Assembly (NCBI GenBank): GCA_900554525.1
Contig: USHL01000091.1
Coordinates: forward strand, 1-6,171
Direction: 5' to 3'
DNA length: 6,171 nt
Source: an uncultured Oscillospiraceae bacterium
GTDB lineage: Bacteria; Bacillota; Clostridia; Oscillospirales; Acutalibacteraceae
Part shown: positions 1-5,972 of the stretch, piece by piece
How positions within the stretch are numbered: the first letter of the stretch is position 1
Layout: every line of letters starts with the position of its first letter
The notes under the pieces: generated by a model
Databases searched by the model: none
The model's input: only the letters and a program-made list of their open reading frames with translations
What the model was told of the DNA's origin: nothing
Made by a program: the position numbers and the translations under genes

Positions 1-1893
1 GTCCATCGGCACCGCGCGCTCCATATCCCGCTTGATTTCGTTTATGCATCTAAGCTGATCTTCGGTCTCTTCATATTCAAAGCGACGCTCAAAATCGTTT
101 TGCAGGTCGGTATCCGGACCGAAGGCATATCCCTTTACCGACATACGCTTGGCATAAAGCGCCGTAAGCTGCTTCGCCATATCGCGCACCGCCGCCTTGA
201 CGCGCTTGCGCGTCTTCTGCCATTCGCTCCCGCCCAATCGGTTGAGCTTTATACCGCCGTCCTCAGCCGCCGCGCCGATATATTTCGAAACCAGGTCAAG
301 CTGGGTGACCGGCACATAAAGCACATCTGACTTTGCGTATTTTATTTTAATATAATCCTTGGTCACGCCGCCGTTGGTTATGCGGTTTATGCCGTCGAAA
401 ATGCCGATGCCGTGAGCCTCGTGCACAACGTAATCGCCGCGCCGCAGCTCTTCGAGAGAGCTTATCTCCCGCGCGTCCTTCGGGCGTTTTTTATGACGTT
501 TCCCCTCCGACGCGATATAGCGGTGGGTCACCAGCATAAACCTCACAGAGGGTATTTCAAAGCCGGAGGAAAGCCCGCCCACCGTAACTGTGACCCCTTC
601 GGCGGTGAAATCCGCATTTTCGGAAAATGACGCGTGGATTCCCTTTTCACACAGTTCGCCGCTCAGCACCTGAGCCGCACGTTTTTCGCCCGCTAAAATC
701 ACAACCGAACCGCCGGTTTCGAGAGTATAGGATATGTCCTCTGTCAGCACCTGAATATCCCCGCTCCAGGAAGTGGAGCGCTTATAATTGAAATTTATTA
801 TGTCCCTCGGACGCAGCTCATACGATGTGCGCGGGAAATTTTCCAGTATAACCGCGCCGCAAAGCGCGCTCCAGAAGGAGGTTTTATCAAGCCAAAGCGA
901 CGCCGTTTTCCGGGAGAGGAAGCCCTCTTCAAGATAAGCCTCGACATCTGCCGCCTGCTGTACGGCGGTGCTTTTAAAGCGCTCGTTAATGCCGCCGCTC
1001 TCGCTCACCAAAAACAGCGCGTCTGAAACATAATCGAAAACCGTTTCGCCGCCCCCGTATATCAGCGGAAGATACCTGTCCGGCGGCAGAGAAACACCGC
1101 CTTTCAATGCATCGATGTCTGCCGAGAGCCGTAACCTCTGCTTTTCGGTAAACCCTTTTTCGGTTTCAAGGTACTGCTCAAGCCTGCCTGCAAGCTCCGA
1201 CGGTTCAAAAAGCACCTCGCAGGCGGGATATATCTCGACTTTGCCGGCCGTCTCGCCCCTGCGCTGAGTCTCGGTATCGAAATAGGCTATGCCGTCTACC
1301 TCGTCGCCCCAGAACTCAATGCGGAGAGGGCGGTCAGAATTTACCGGAAATACATCAAGTATGCCGCCGCGCACTGCAAACTGGCCCTGCCCCTCACATA
1401 GCTCACAGCGGCGATAGCCTGCGCCGACAAGCCCCGACACTATATCGCTTATATCATAGCTGCAACCTGTCTCAACAACAAAGCGCGAACGGCTTAAAAT
1501 CCCGGGCGGCACGGTATACTGCACCGCCGCGTCCATTGAAACCGTAAGCAGCTCAAAAGCCCCGTCCAAAAGCTTGGACAGGGTATCTGTACGCTTATGT
1601 TCATATTCCTTTGAATAACCCGCAAAATCGCCGATGCAGTAATCCCTCAGCGGAAAATTAAGACAGCGTTTCCCGAGAGAGCTTATATCGTCCCTCAGCT
1701 CCGAAGCCGACGCCTCATCGTGAGTAACGATGACCACCCTGCGTCCGGTATGCTCCGCCAAAGCCGCCGCTATTGCCGCCTTATGTATCATCGACAGCCC
1801 TGTACAGACGAGCGGCATACGCTCCTTTTTCACCGAATCAAGAAGACTGCGGTAGTCAGGGTCTTTTAAAAGTACTTCATTCAAAAATTTCAT
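1..1893 (-). CDS. mfd: Transcription-repair coupling factor Mfd, N-terminal 631 residues (3' end cut by window edge)
   Basis: Mfd is a cytoplasmic DNA translocase that pushes stalled RNA polymerase off DNA and recruits UvrA for strand-specific excision repair. The visible frame runs unbroken for 631 codons from the ATG at 1893 to base 1. It begins MKFLNEVLLKDPDYRSLL, as clostridial Mfd proteins do. The UvrB-like module that binds UvrA occupies roughly residues 1-330 and contains GQFAVRGGILDVFP near 170-183. The CarD-like RNA polymerase-interacting domain follows at about 480-570, with GDYVVHEAHGIG at 486-497, the stretch DYIKIKYAKSDVLYVPV, and LGGSEW at 553-558. The frame leaves the window at ETEDQL...AVPMD, just before the helicase Walker A motif expected in the family, so the translocase half is not seen. 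The start lies 4 bases after the pth stop and has no strong ribosome binding site, which suggests translational coupling to pth. Assignment to Mfd is secure; the intactness of the missing half is unknown. Confidence 0.96.
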   Translation of the reverse strand, partial: MKFLNEVLLKDPDYRSLLDSVKKERMPLVCTGLSMIHKAAIAAALAEHTGRRVVIVTHDEASASELRDDISSLGKRCLNFPLRDYCIGDFAGYSKEYEHKRTDTLSKLLDGAFELLTVSMDAAVQYTVPPGILSRSRFVVETGCSYDISDIVSGLVGAGYRRCELCEGQGQFAVRGGILDVFPVNSDRPLRIEFWGDEVDGIAYFDTETQRRGETAGKVEIYPACEVLFEPSELAGRLEQYLETEKGFTEKQRLRLSADIDALKGGVSLPPDRYLPLIYGGGETVFDYVSDALFLVSESGGINERFKSTAVQQAADVEAYLEEGFLSRKTASLWLDKTSFWSALCGAVILENFPRTSYELRPRDIINFNYKRSTSWSGDIQVLTEDISYTLETGGSVVILAGEKRAAQVLSGELCEKGIHASFSENADFTAEGVTVTVGGLSSGFEIPSVRFMLVTHRYIASEGKRHKKRPKDAREISSLEELRRGDYVVHEAHGIGIFDGINRITNGGVTKDYIKIKYAKSDVLYVPVTQLDLVSKYIGAAAEDGGIKLNRLGGSEWQKTRKRVKAAVRDMAKQLTALYAKRMSVKGYAFGPDTDLQNDFERRFEYEETEDQLRCINEIKRDMERAVPMD

Positions 1894-1897
1894 AATT

Positions 1898-2488
1898 TCA
1901 GCTGTTGTATTTATTCATTGCGGAATCAATACCGTTGGAGATTATCTCGCCGACCGCGCCGCACGCCGCGTCAAGCGCTTTGTCAAGCTCGGGCTGCTGC
2001 TCCGGCGGAAACCTGCCGAGCACCCAGTCTTTCAAATCGTATTCACGGCTCGGCCGCTCCCCAACGCCTATTTTTATCCGTTTAAGCTCCTCAGTGCCTA
2101 TGACCTCTATGATATCCTTTATGCCGTTATGTCCGCCGTGGCTTCCGCGGCGGCGCATACGAAGCTTCCCAACGTCAAGAGAGATATCGTCGAATATAAT
2201 TATAATACGGTCGGCGGGGATCTTGTAAAACCCCGCCACGCCTGCCACCGCACGCCCGGAATCGTTCATAAAGGTCTGCGGCTTGACTATCAGCACGCGG
2301 TGCCCCGCTATCTCACAGTCTCCGTATTCGGCGTCAAATTTCCGCTTATTAAGCTGCGCCCCGTATTTTTCGGCAAGCCTGTCGGCCGCCATAAAGCCTG
2401 CGTTGTGGCGTGTTTTCTCATACTGAAGTCCCGGATTTCCGAGCCCCGCTATCAGCCAATCGAACGCCGGCTTTTTCCCGAATATCAT
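1898..2488 (-). CDS. pth: Peptidyl-tRNA hydrolase (196 aa)
   Basis: Pth cleaves the ester bond of peptidyl-tRNAs that drop off ribosomes, recycling tRNA in the cytoplasm. The family hallmarks are all present when numbered from the ATG at 2488: GLGNPG with N18, the TRHNAG motif with catalytic H28, KPQTFMNDSG with N75, FDD with D100, and HGGHNG with N121. These correspond to E. coli N10, H20, N68, D93 and N114. The length fits the family (about 185-200). A longer reading from a GTG at 2497 is possible, but that codon lies inside the ribosome binding site GAGGTG, so I prefer the ATG 9 bases downstream. About ten residues precede the usual start of the fold, which is a modest extension. mfd follows 4 bases after the TGA stop and the acetyltransferase gene lies 42 bases upstream. 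pth beside mfd is a common Firmicute arrangement. Confidence 0.97.
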   Translation of the reverse strand: MIFGKKPAFDWLIAGLGNPGLQYEKTRHNAGFMAADRLAEKYGAQLNKRKFDAEYGDCEIAGHRVLIVKPQTFMNDSGRAVAGVAGFYKIPADRIIIIFDDISLDVGKLRMRRRGSHGGHNGIKDIIEVIGTEELKRIKIGVGERPSREYDLKDWVLGRFPPEQQPELDKALDAACGAVGEIISNGIDSAMNKYNS

Positions 2489-2494
2489 TTTTCT

Positions 2495-2500
2495 CACCTC
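2495..2500 (-). promoter_or_regulatory. Ribosome binding site of pth (decides the start)
   Basis: GAGGTG lies 6 bases before the ATG at 2488-2486. Its last three bases are the GTG that a longest-frame rule would take as the start, so the site supports the shorter 196-residue protein. Confidence 0.75.
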
Positions 2501-2505
2501 AAACT

Positions 2506-2534
2506 ATCTTAACACAGTATGGGAATTTATTCAA
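2506..2534 (-). promoter_or_regulatory. Weak candidate promoter for pth-mfd
   Basis: On the minus strand TTGAAT (2534-2529) is followed after 17 bases by TAAGAT (2511-2506). Each hexamer matches the sigma-A consensus at four of six positions. The -35 box overlaps the TGA stop of the upstream acetyltransferase gene. The predicted transcript start, near 2499, would fall inside the pth ribosome binding site, which argues against strong use. Without it, pth-mfd would depend on the upstream promoter at 3206-3234. Confidence 0.3.
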
Positions 2535-3181
2535 GTATTCTCCTCTTTTAAAGGAACACAGCCGCCGAGCACCTCAGGCATACGCTCAATGCTGTCGCTT
2601 TCGGTCAAAGTCCTGATAACCCGGCAGGGAACACCTGCGGCAAAGCTGTGCGGCGGAATATTGCGCGTCACCACGCTGCCCGCGCCTATCACACATCCGT
2701 CGCCTATCGTAACGCCCGGACATACCGTTACCGAAGCCCCGAACCAGCAATCGTTTCCGATATGCACCGGCTTTGCATAACATAGATGCTTTTTATTGCC
2801 CTCGGCATCAAGCATAATATATCTTTCATCGGGCAGCATGGGATGAATCGGCGTTACTATTGTCACATTAGGTCCGAAATTGCAGTTATCGCCTATTGTC
2901 ACTTCAGCGTCGTCCTGCACCGTTAAATTGAAATTGGCAAAAAAGTTACGCCCGATCTCGGTATGTATGCCGTAATGGAAATATATCGGCCCCTGTAAAA
3001 ATGAGCCCTCGCCCAGGCTGCCGATAATTTCCGAAAGAATTTTTTCCCGTTTTTCGGTTTCCTGTTCGTATGTTTTATTATAATCGATATTCAAATTATG
3101 GGTTCTGAGCTTGATCGCCTTAAGCTCCGGATCGGCCGGGCTGAAAAGCAGACCCTTCGCTCTTCTTTCATCCTCGTTCAT
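2531..3181 (-). CDS. Sugar O-acetyltransferase, maltose/galactoside acetyltransferase type (216 aa)
   Basis: This is a left-handed beta-helix acetyltransferase related to maltose (Maa) and galactoside (LacA) acetyltransferases, which move acetyl from acetyl-CoA to a sugar hydroxyl in the cytoplasm. The N-terminal helical segment of this family is seen at residues 1-58. It is followed by FLQGPIYFHYG (61-71) and hexapeptide-repeat rungs such as AEVTIGDNCNFGPNVTI and HIGNDCWFGASVTVCPGVTIG. TPIHPM places the likely catalytic histidine at H113. The closing motif GVPCRVIR (183-190) is typical. A charged tail of about 26 residues makes it a little longer than the usual 185-205. The real sugar substrate cannot be read from sequence, so no gene symbol is given. 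The ATG is preceded by a strong AAGGAGG (3196-3190) with an 8-base spacer. It has its own promoter and probably heads a transcript running into pth and mfd. Confidence 0.93.
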   Translation of the reverse strand: MNEDERRAKGLLFSPADPELKAIKLRTHNLNIDYNKTYEQETEKREKILSEIIGSLGEGSFLQGPIYFHYGIHTEIGRNFFANFNLTVQDDAEVTIGDNCNFGPNVTIVTPIHPMLPDERYIMLDAEGNKKHLCYAKPVHIGNDCWFGASVTVCPGVTIGDGCVIGAGSVVTRNIPPHSFAAGVPCRVIRTLTESDSIERMPEVLGGCVPLKEENT

Positions 3182-3205
3182 TCCGAAAACCTCCTTGTTC
3201 TATTT

Positions 3206-3234
3206 ATTATAGCCTCATAAATCAAAAATTTCAA
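3206..3234 (-). promoter_or_regulatory. Sigma-A-type promoter for the acetyltransferase-pth-mfd transcript
   Basis: On the minus strand TTGAAA (3234-3229) is followed, after exactly 17 bases, by a perfect TATAAT (3211-3206). The predicted start near 3199 leaves a leader of about 18 bases that contains the AAGGAGG ribosome binding site. The region is AT-rich and lies back to back with the plus-strand promoter at 3254-3282. Confidence 0.8.
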
Positions 3235-3253
3235 TCGCAAAACATTTTATTTC

Positions 3254-3282
3254 TTGCCTTATCATCCGGCATACTATATAAT
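3254..3282 (+). promoter_or_regulatory. Sigma-A-type promoter for the SLOG-family gene
   Basis: TTGCCT (3254-3259) and a perfect TATAAT (3277-3282) are separated by 17 bases. The predicted start near 3289 gives a leader of only about 14 bases, beginning at the AAGGAG ribosome binding site (3290-3295). The two divergent -35 boxes are 19 bases apart, so a regulator bound between them could affect both directions. I see no clear operator palindrome there. Confidence 0.7.
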
Positions 3283-3302
3283 TAAGCCAAAGGAGCCTTG
3301 AT

Positions 3303-3641
3303 ATGAAAACTGCGGTAATCGGTTCTCGCGGCATAACCGTGAGCAACCTTGAAGAATATCTGCCCGAAGGCACCGATGAAATCGTCTCGGGCGGTGCAAG
3401 AGGCGTCGACACCTGCGCGCGCCGGTATGCCGAAAAAGCAGGACTCAAGCTTACGGAGTTTCTGCCTGAATATGAAAAGTACGGCAGACGCGCGCCTATA
3501 CTGCGCAATATTAAGATTATAGACTATTCCGATACCGTTCTCGCATTTTGGGACGGCAAATCACGCGGAACGAATTTCGTTATAAAAAGATGCAGAACGC
3601 TCGGCAAGCCTGTCAGAATCTTTATGTCAAAAAACACTTGA
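3303..3641 (+). CDS. Small SLOG-fold (YspA/DUF2493-like) protein, 112 aa, function unknown
   Basis: This resembles the short YpsA/DprA-related SLOG proteins, a Rossmann-like fold predicted to bind nucleotides or nucleotide-derived ligands. The signature elements are all there: a first strand and loop MKTAVIGSRG (residues 1-10), the glycine-rich SGGARGVDTCA (29-39), a basic PILRN segment (65-69) in the expected ligand pocket, and DTVLAFWDGKSRGT (77-90). The length suits a single-domain member with nothing fused. No signal peptide or membrane segment is seen, so it should be cytoplasmic. The ATG has AAGGAG 7 bases upstream. Its stop codon TGA is embedded in the -35 box of the thrS promoter, and no terminator separates it from the T-box leader. 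The family assignment is from recognised motifs. The biological role is not known to me and the neighbours do not reveal it. Confidence 0.82.
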   Translation: MKTAVIGSRGITVSNLEEYLPEGTDEIVSGGARGVDTCARRYAEKAGLKLTEFLPEYEKYGRRAPILRNIKIIDYSDTVLAFWDGKSRGTNFVIKRCRTLGKPVRIFMSKNT

Positions 3642-3666
3642 CAGCGGAGCAGATTGGTTGTATATT
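3638..3666 (+). promoter_or_regulatory. Sigma-A promoter of thrS
   Basis: A perfect TTGACA -35 box (3638-3643) is followed after 17 bases by TATATT (3661-3666). The predicted start is near 3673, immediately before stem I of the T-box leader. The -35 box contains the TGA stop codon of the SLOG gene. Confidence 0.85.
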
Positions 3667-3672
3667 TATCTT

Positions 3673-3913
3673 GTAAAGCGAAGAAAGGGACAGTAGCTTT
3701 TTAACATCGGCCTTAAAGAGAGCGCGCGCCGCCGGCTGAAAGCCGCGCAGACCGTAAAAAAGCGAACACCGCCTTGGAGCGCCGTGTGCAGCAACACGGA
3801 CGTTTACCCGCGTTAAGGGTTTTTAAGCGCCGTTTTTTTAACGGAACACGGGTGGAACCGCGGAGTAATTTTATACTTCGTCCCGGCAAAATATGCCGGG
3901 GCGGAGTTTTTTT
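3673..3913 (+). promoter_or_regulatory. T-box riboswitch (tRNA-Thr responsive) controlling thrS
   Basis: T-box leaders bind a specific tRNA and terminate transcription when it is charged. Stem I has the specifier-loop S-turn AGTA (3692-3695) opposite GAA (3764-3766), flanked by a GCTTTTT/AAAAAGC helix (3696-3702 with 3757-3763). The distal loop motifs AGAGAG (3717-3722) and GGCTGAAA are present. The specifier reads as ACC (3768-3770, Thr), followed by a purine. A CCGTGT/ACACGG hairpin (3782-3799) and two further small stems (3810-3830, 3830-3844) precede the T-box core GGGTGGAACCGCGG (3850-3863). The antiterminator pairs GGG (3850-3852) with CCC (3882-3884) and GCGGAGTA (3860-3867) with TACTTCGT (3874-3881), bulging TGGA for the tRNA acceptor end. 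TGGA predicts a U discriminator base in tRNA-Thr. It competes with the terminator at 3875-3920. These elements fill the whole gap between the two genes. Confidence 0.96.
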
Positions 3914-3920
3914 ATTTTTT
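3875..3920 (+). terminator. Intrinsic terminator of the T-box leader
   Basis: A 13-bp stem (3875-3887 with 3895-3907, including two G-U pairs) closes a 7-base loop AAAATAT and is followed by a T-rich tract (TTTTTTT, A, TTTTTT). Its 5' arm contains the CCC and TACTTCGT segments needed by the antiterminator, so the two structures exclude each other. It probably also ends SLOG transcripts when threonine is plentiful. Confidence 0.93.
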
Positions 3921-3924
3921 ATAC

Positions 3925-3930
3925 AGGAGG
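3925..3930 (+). promoter_or_regulatory. Ribosome binding site of thrS (decides the start)
   Basis: AGGAGG lies 7 bases before the ATG at 3938. It excludes the in-frame upstream ATG at 3893, which sits in the terminator hairpin loop. Confidence 0.92.
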
Positions 3931-3937
3931 AACACAT

Positions 3938-5884
3938 ATGATTAAGGTAACCTTAAAAGACAATACGATAAAGGATTTTGAAGCCGGAATCACCGCATAT
4001 GAAGCCGCAAAGGAAATCAGCGCCGGACTGGCACGCGCCGCCTGCGCCGCCAGAATAGACGGCAAAAACGCCGACCTTCGCACACCTCTTACAAGCGACT
4101 GTACGCTTGAAATACTGACCTTTGACGACGAATACGGCCGCCGGACCTTCCGCCACACCGCCTCGCACATAATGGCGCAGGCGGTCAAAAGGCTCTATCC
4201 CAACGCCAAGCTCGCAATAGGTCCGGCTGTGGACGACGGCTTCTATTACGATTTTGATGTTGAAAACAAGTTCACCCCGGAAGACCTCGAAAAAATCGAG
4301 GCGGAAATGAAAAAAATAGTCAAGGAGGACTTAAAGCTTGAACGTCACCTCAAAAGCCGCAATGATGCCGTTGAATTTTTCAAGGCAGAAGGCGAGCCTT
4401 ACAAGGTAGAGCTTGCAAAGGATATTCCCGAAGGCGAAGACATCAGCTTTTATTCTCAGGGTGAATTTACCGACCTTTGTGCCGGCGCTCATCTTATGAG
4501 TACCGGCGCGGTAAAGGCCTTTAAGCTGACCTCGGCCACAGGTGCCTACTGGCGCGGAGATTCCTCCAAAAAAGTACTCTGCCGCGTATACGGCACCGCT
4601 TTCCCGAAAGCAGGCGAGCTTGAAGCTCATCTCGCGATGCTTGAGGAAGCCAAGAAACGCGACCACAACAAGCTCGGCCGTGAATTAGAGCTTTTCACCA
4701 CAGTTGACATCATAGGACAGGGACTTCCCATATTGCTGCCCAAGGGTGCGAAAATAATCCAGACGCTTCAGCGATTTGTCGAAGATGAAGAAGCCCGCCG
4801 CGGCTGGCAGCTCACAAAAACGCCCTATATGGCTAAGCGCGAGCTTTATAAGCTTTCAGGCCACTGGGATCACTATCTCGACGGTATGTTCGTTTTAGGC
4901 GACCCCAATGACGAAACCAAGGACTGCTTTGCGCTGCGCCCGATGACCTGTCCGTTCCAGTATCAGGCATACCTGAACCGTGCCCGTTCATACCGCGACC
5001 TGCCGTTGCGCTACAACGAAACCTCCACCCTGTTCCGCAATGAGGACAGCGGCGAAATGCACGGCCTTATACGTCTGCGCCAGTTCACAATTTCCGAAGG
5101 ACATCTCATGTGCACTCCGGAGCAGCTTGAGGAGGAGTTCAAAAACTGCCTTGAGCTTGCGATATATATGCTCAAAACCTTAGGTCTTTACGAAGACGTT
5201 TCCTACCGTTTCTCACAGTGGGATCCGAACAACCGCGAAAAGTATATCGGTACCGACGAGCAGTGGGACGAGGCTCAGGGCATTATGTACAGGATTCTCG
5301 ACCATCTTGAAATCCCTTATAAAATCGGCATTGACGAGGCGGCTTTCTACGGTCCCAAGCTCGATATTCAGATAAAGAACGTTTACGGCAAGGAAGACAC
5401 TCTTATTACCATACAGATAGACCAGATGCTTGCCGAAAAGTTCGGTATGGAGTATGTTGACCGCGACGGGCAGAAAAAGAACCCGTATATAATCCACCGC
5501 ACCTCCATCGGCTGTTACGAACGCACTCTCGCACTGCTGATAGAAAAATATGCCGGTGCTTTTCCGCTCTGGCTGGCCCCGGTGCAGGTAAAGCTGCTTT
5601 CCATTGCCGACCGCCATCTTGACTACGCATATGAAGTCAAAAAAGAGCTGGAGGACAAAGGGCTCAGGGTGGAAATAGACGACCGCAACGAAAAAATCGG
5701 CTATAAGATCCGTGAGGCAAGGCTTCAGAAAGTGCCGTATATGCTGATAATCGGCGACAGCGAGGTTGAAAACCGCACAGTTTCGGTACGCGAACGCGGC
5801 GAAAACGGAGACCTCGGCGCTATGAGCATAAGCGAATTTGCAGAACGCGCCGATGCGGAAAACCGAGACCGCGTCAGAAAATAA
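3938..5884 (+). CDS. thrS: Threonyl-tRNA synthetase (648 aa)
   Basis: ThrRS attaches threonine to tRNA-Thr using ATP, in the cytoplasm, and edits mischarged Ser-tRNA-Thr. Domains in order are TGS (about 1-62), the editing domain (about 66-225), the class II catalytic core (about 245-540) and the anticodon-binding domain (about 545-640, opening with LWLAPVQVKLL). Editing residues are complete: H73 and H77 in HTASH, C181 and H185 in CAGAH. The catalytic zinc ligands are C338 (MTCPF), H389 (SEGHL) and H520 (IIHR). Motif 2 has R367 in FRNEDSG and motif 3 is GCYERT. The core departs from the E. coli pattern: RQFTISEGH replaces RGFTQDDAH, putting E387 where E. coli has threonine-contacting D383, and the later TIQIDQMLAEKFGMEY segment is also unlike the common form. 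All essential residues remain, so it should be active. The start is set by AGGAGG at 3925-3930. Expression is governed by the T-box leader, and a terminator follows the stop. Confidence 0.98.
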   Translation: MIKVTLKDNTIKDFEAGITAYEAAKEISAGLARAACAARIDGKNADLRTPLTSDCTLEILTFDDEYGRRTFRHTASHIMAQAVKRLYPNAKLAIGPAVDDGFYYDFDVENKFTPEDLEKIEAEMKKIVKEDLKLERHLKSRNDAVEFFKAEGEPYKVELAKDIPEGEDISFYSQGEFTDLCAGAHLMSTGAVKAFKLTSATGAYWRGDSSKKVLCRVYGTAFPKAGELEAHLAMLEEAKKRDHNKLGRELELFTTVDIIGQGLPILLPKGAKIIQTLQRFVEDEEARRGWQLTKTPYMAKRELYKLSGHWDHYLDGMFVLGDPNDETKDCFALRPMTCPFQYQAYLNRARSYRDLPLRYNETSTLFRNEDSGEMHGLIRLRQFTISEGHLMCTPEQLEEEFKNCLELAIYMLKTLGLYEDVSYRFSQWDPNNREKYIGTDEQWDEAQGIMYRILDHLEIPYKIGIDEAAFYGPKLDIQIKNVYGKEDTLITIQIDQMLAEKFGMEYVDRDGQKKNPYIIHRTSIGCYERTLALLIEKYAGAFPLWLAPVQVKLLSIADRHLDYAYEVKKELEDKGLRVEIDDRNEKIGYKIREARLQKVPYMLIIGDSEVENRTVSVRERGENGDLGAMSISEFAERADAENRDRVRK

Positions 5885-5913
5885 TACGTAAAACTCACAA
5901 AAAATACTACGCC

Positions 5914-5953
5914 AAACGGGCTGCCCCGGTTATTTCAGCACGGCAGTCCGTTT
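5914..5953 (+). terminator. Probable intrinsic terminator after thrS
   Basis: AAACGGGCTGCC (5914-5925) pairs with GGCAGTCCGTTT (5942-5953) over 12 bp with one G-U pair, around a 16-base loop. Only four T residues follow the GC-rich part, so termination may be partial. The position 29 bases after the thrS stop fits. Confidence 0.7.
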
Positions 5954-5972
5954 TAAATAAAGTGAGGTAATT

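Noticed and set aside
2489..2497. GTG start for pth at 2497
   Set aside because: The GTG is part of the GAGGTG ribosome binding site for the ATG at 2488, and it would have no site of its own.
3767..3769. CAC (His) as the T-box specifier codon
   Set aside because: It is one base out of register with the GAAC-codon-purine pattern I recall for the specifier loop, and the controlled gene is thrS. ACC fits both.
3830..3844. CCGTT/AACGG hairpin with a T-run as a terminator
   Set aside because: The T-run is the loop rather than the tail, the stem is only 5 bp, and it sits where T-box leaders carry small stems before the antiterminator.
3893..3937. Longer thrS reading from an ATG at 3893
   Set aside because: That ATG overlaps the loop and 3' arm of the T-box terminator and has no ribosome site. 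The ATG at 3938 has AGGAGG at ideal spacing and gives the standard TGS-domain start MIKVTLKD.
5213..5617. Minus-strand open frame of 134 codons inside thrS
   Set aside because: It lies wholly antisense to conserved thrS catalytic and anticodon-binding sequence, has no recognisable motifs, and is a codon-bias shadow. The same applies to open frames antisense to mfd (100-330, 412-630), pth, the acetyltransferase and the SLOG gene.
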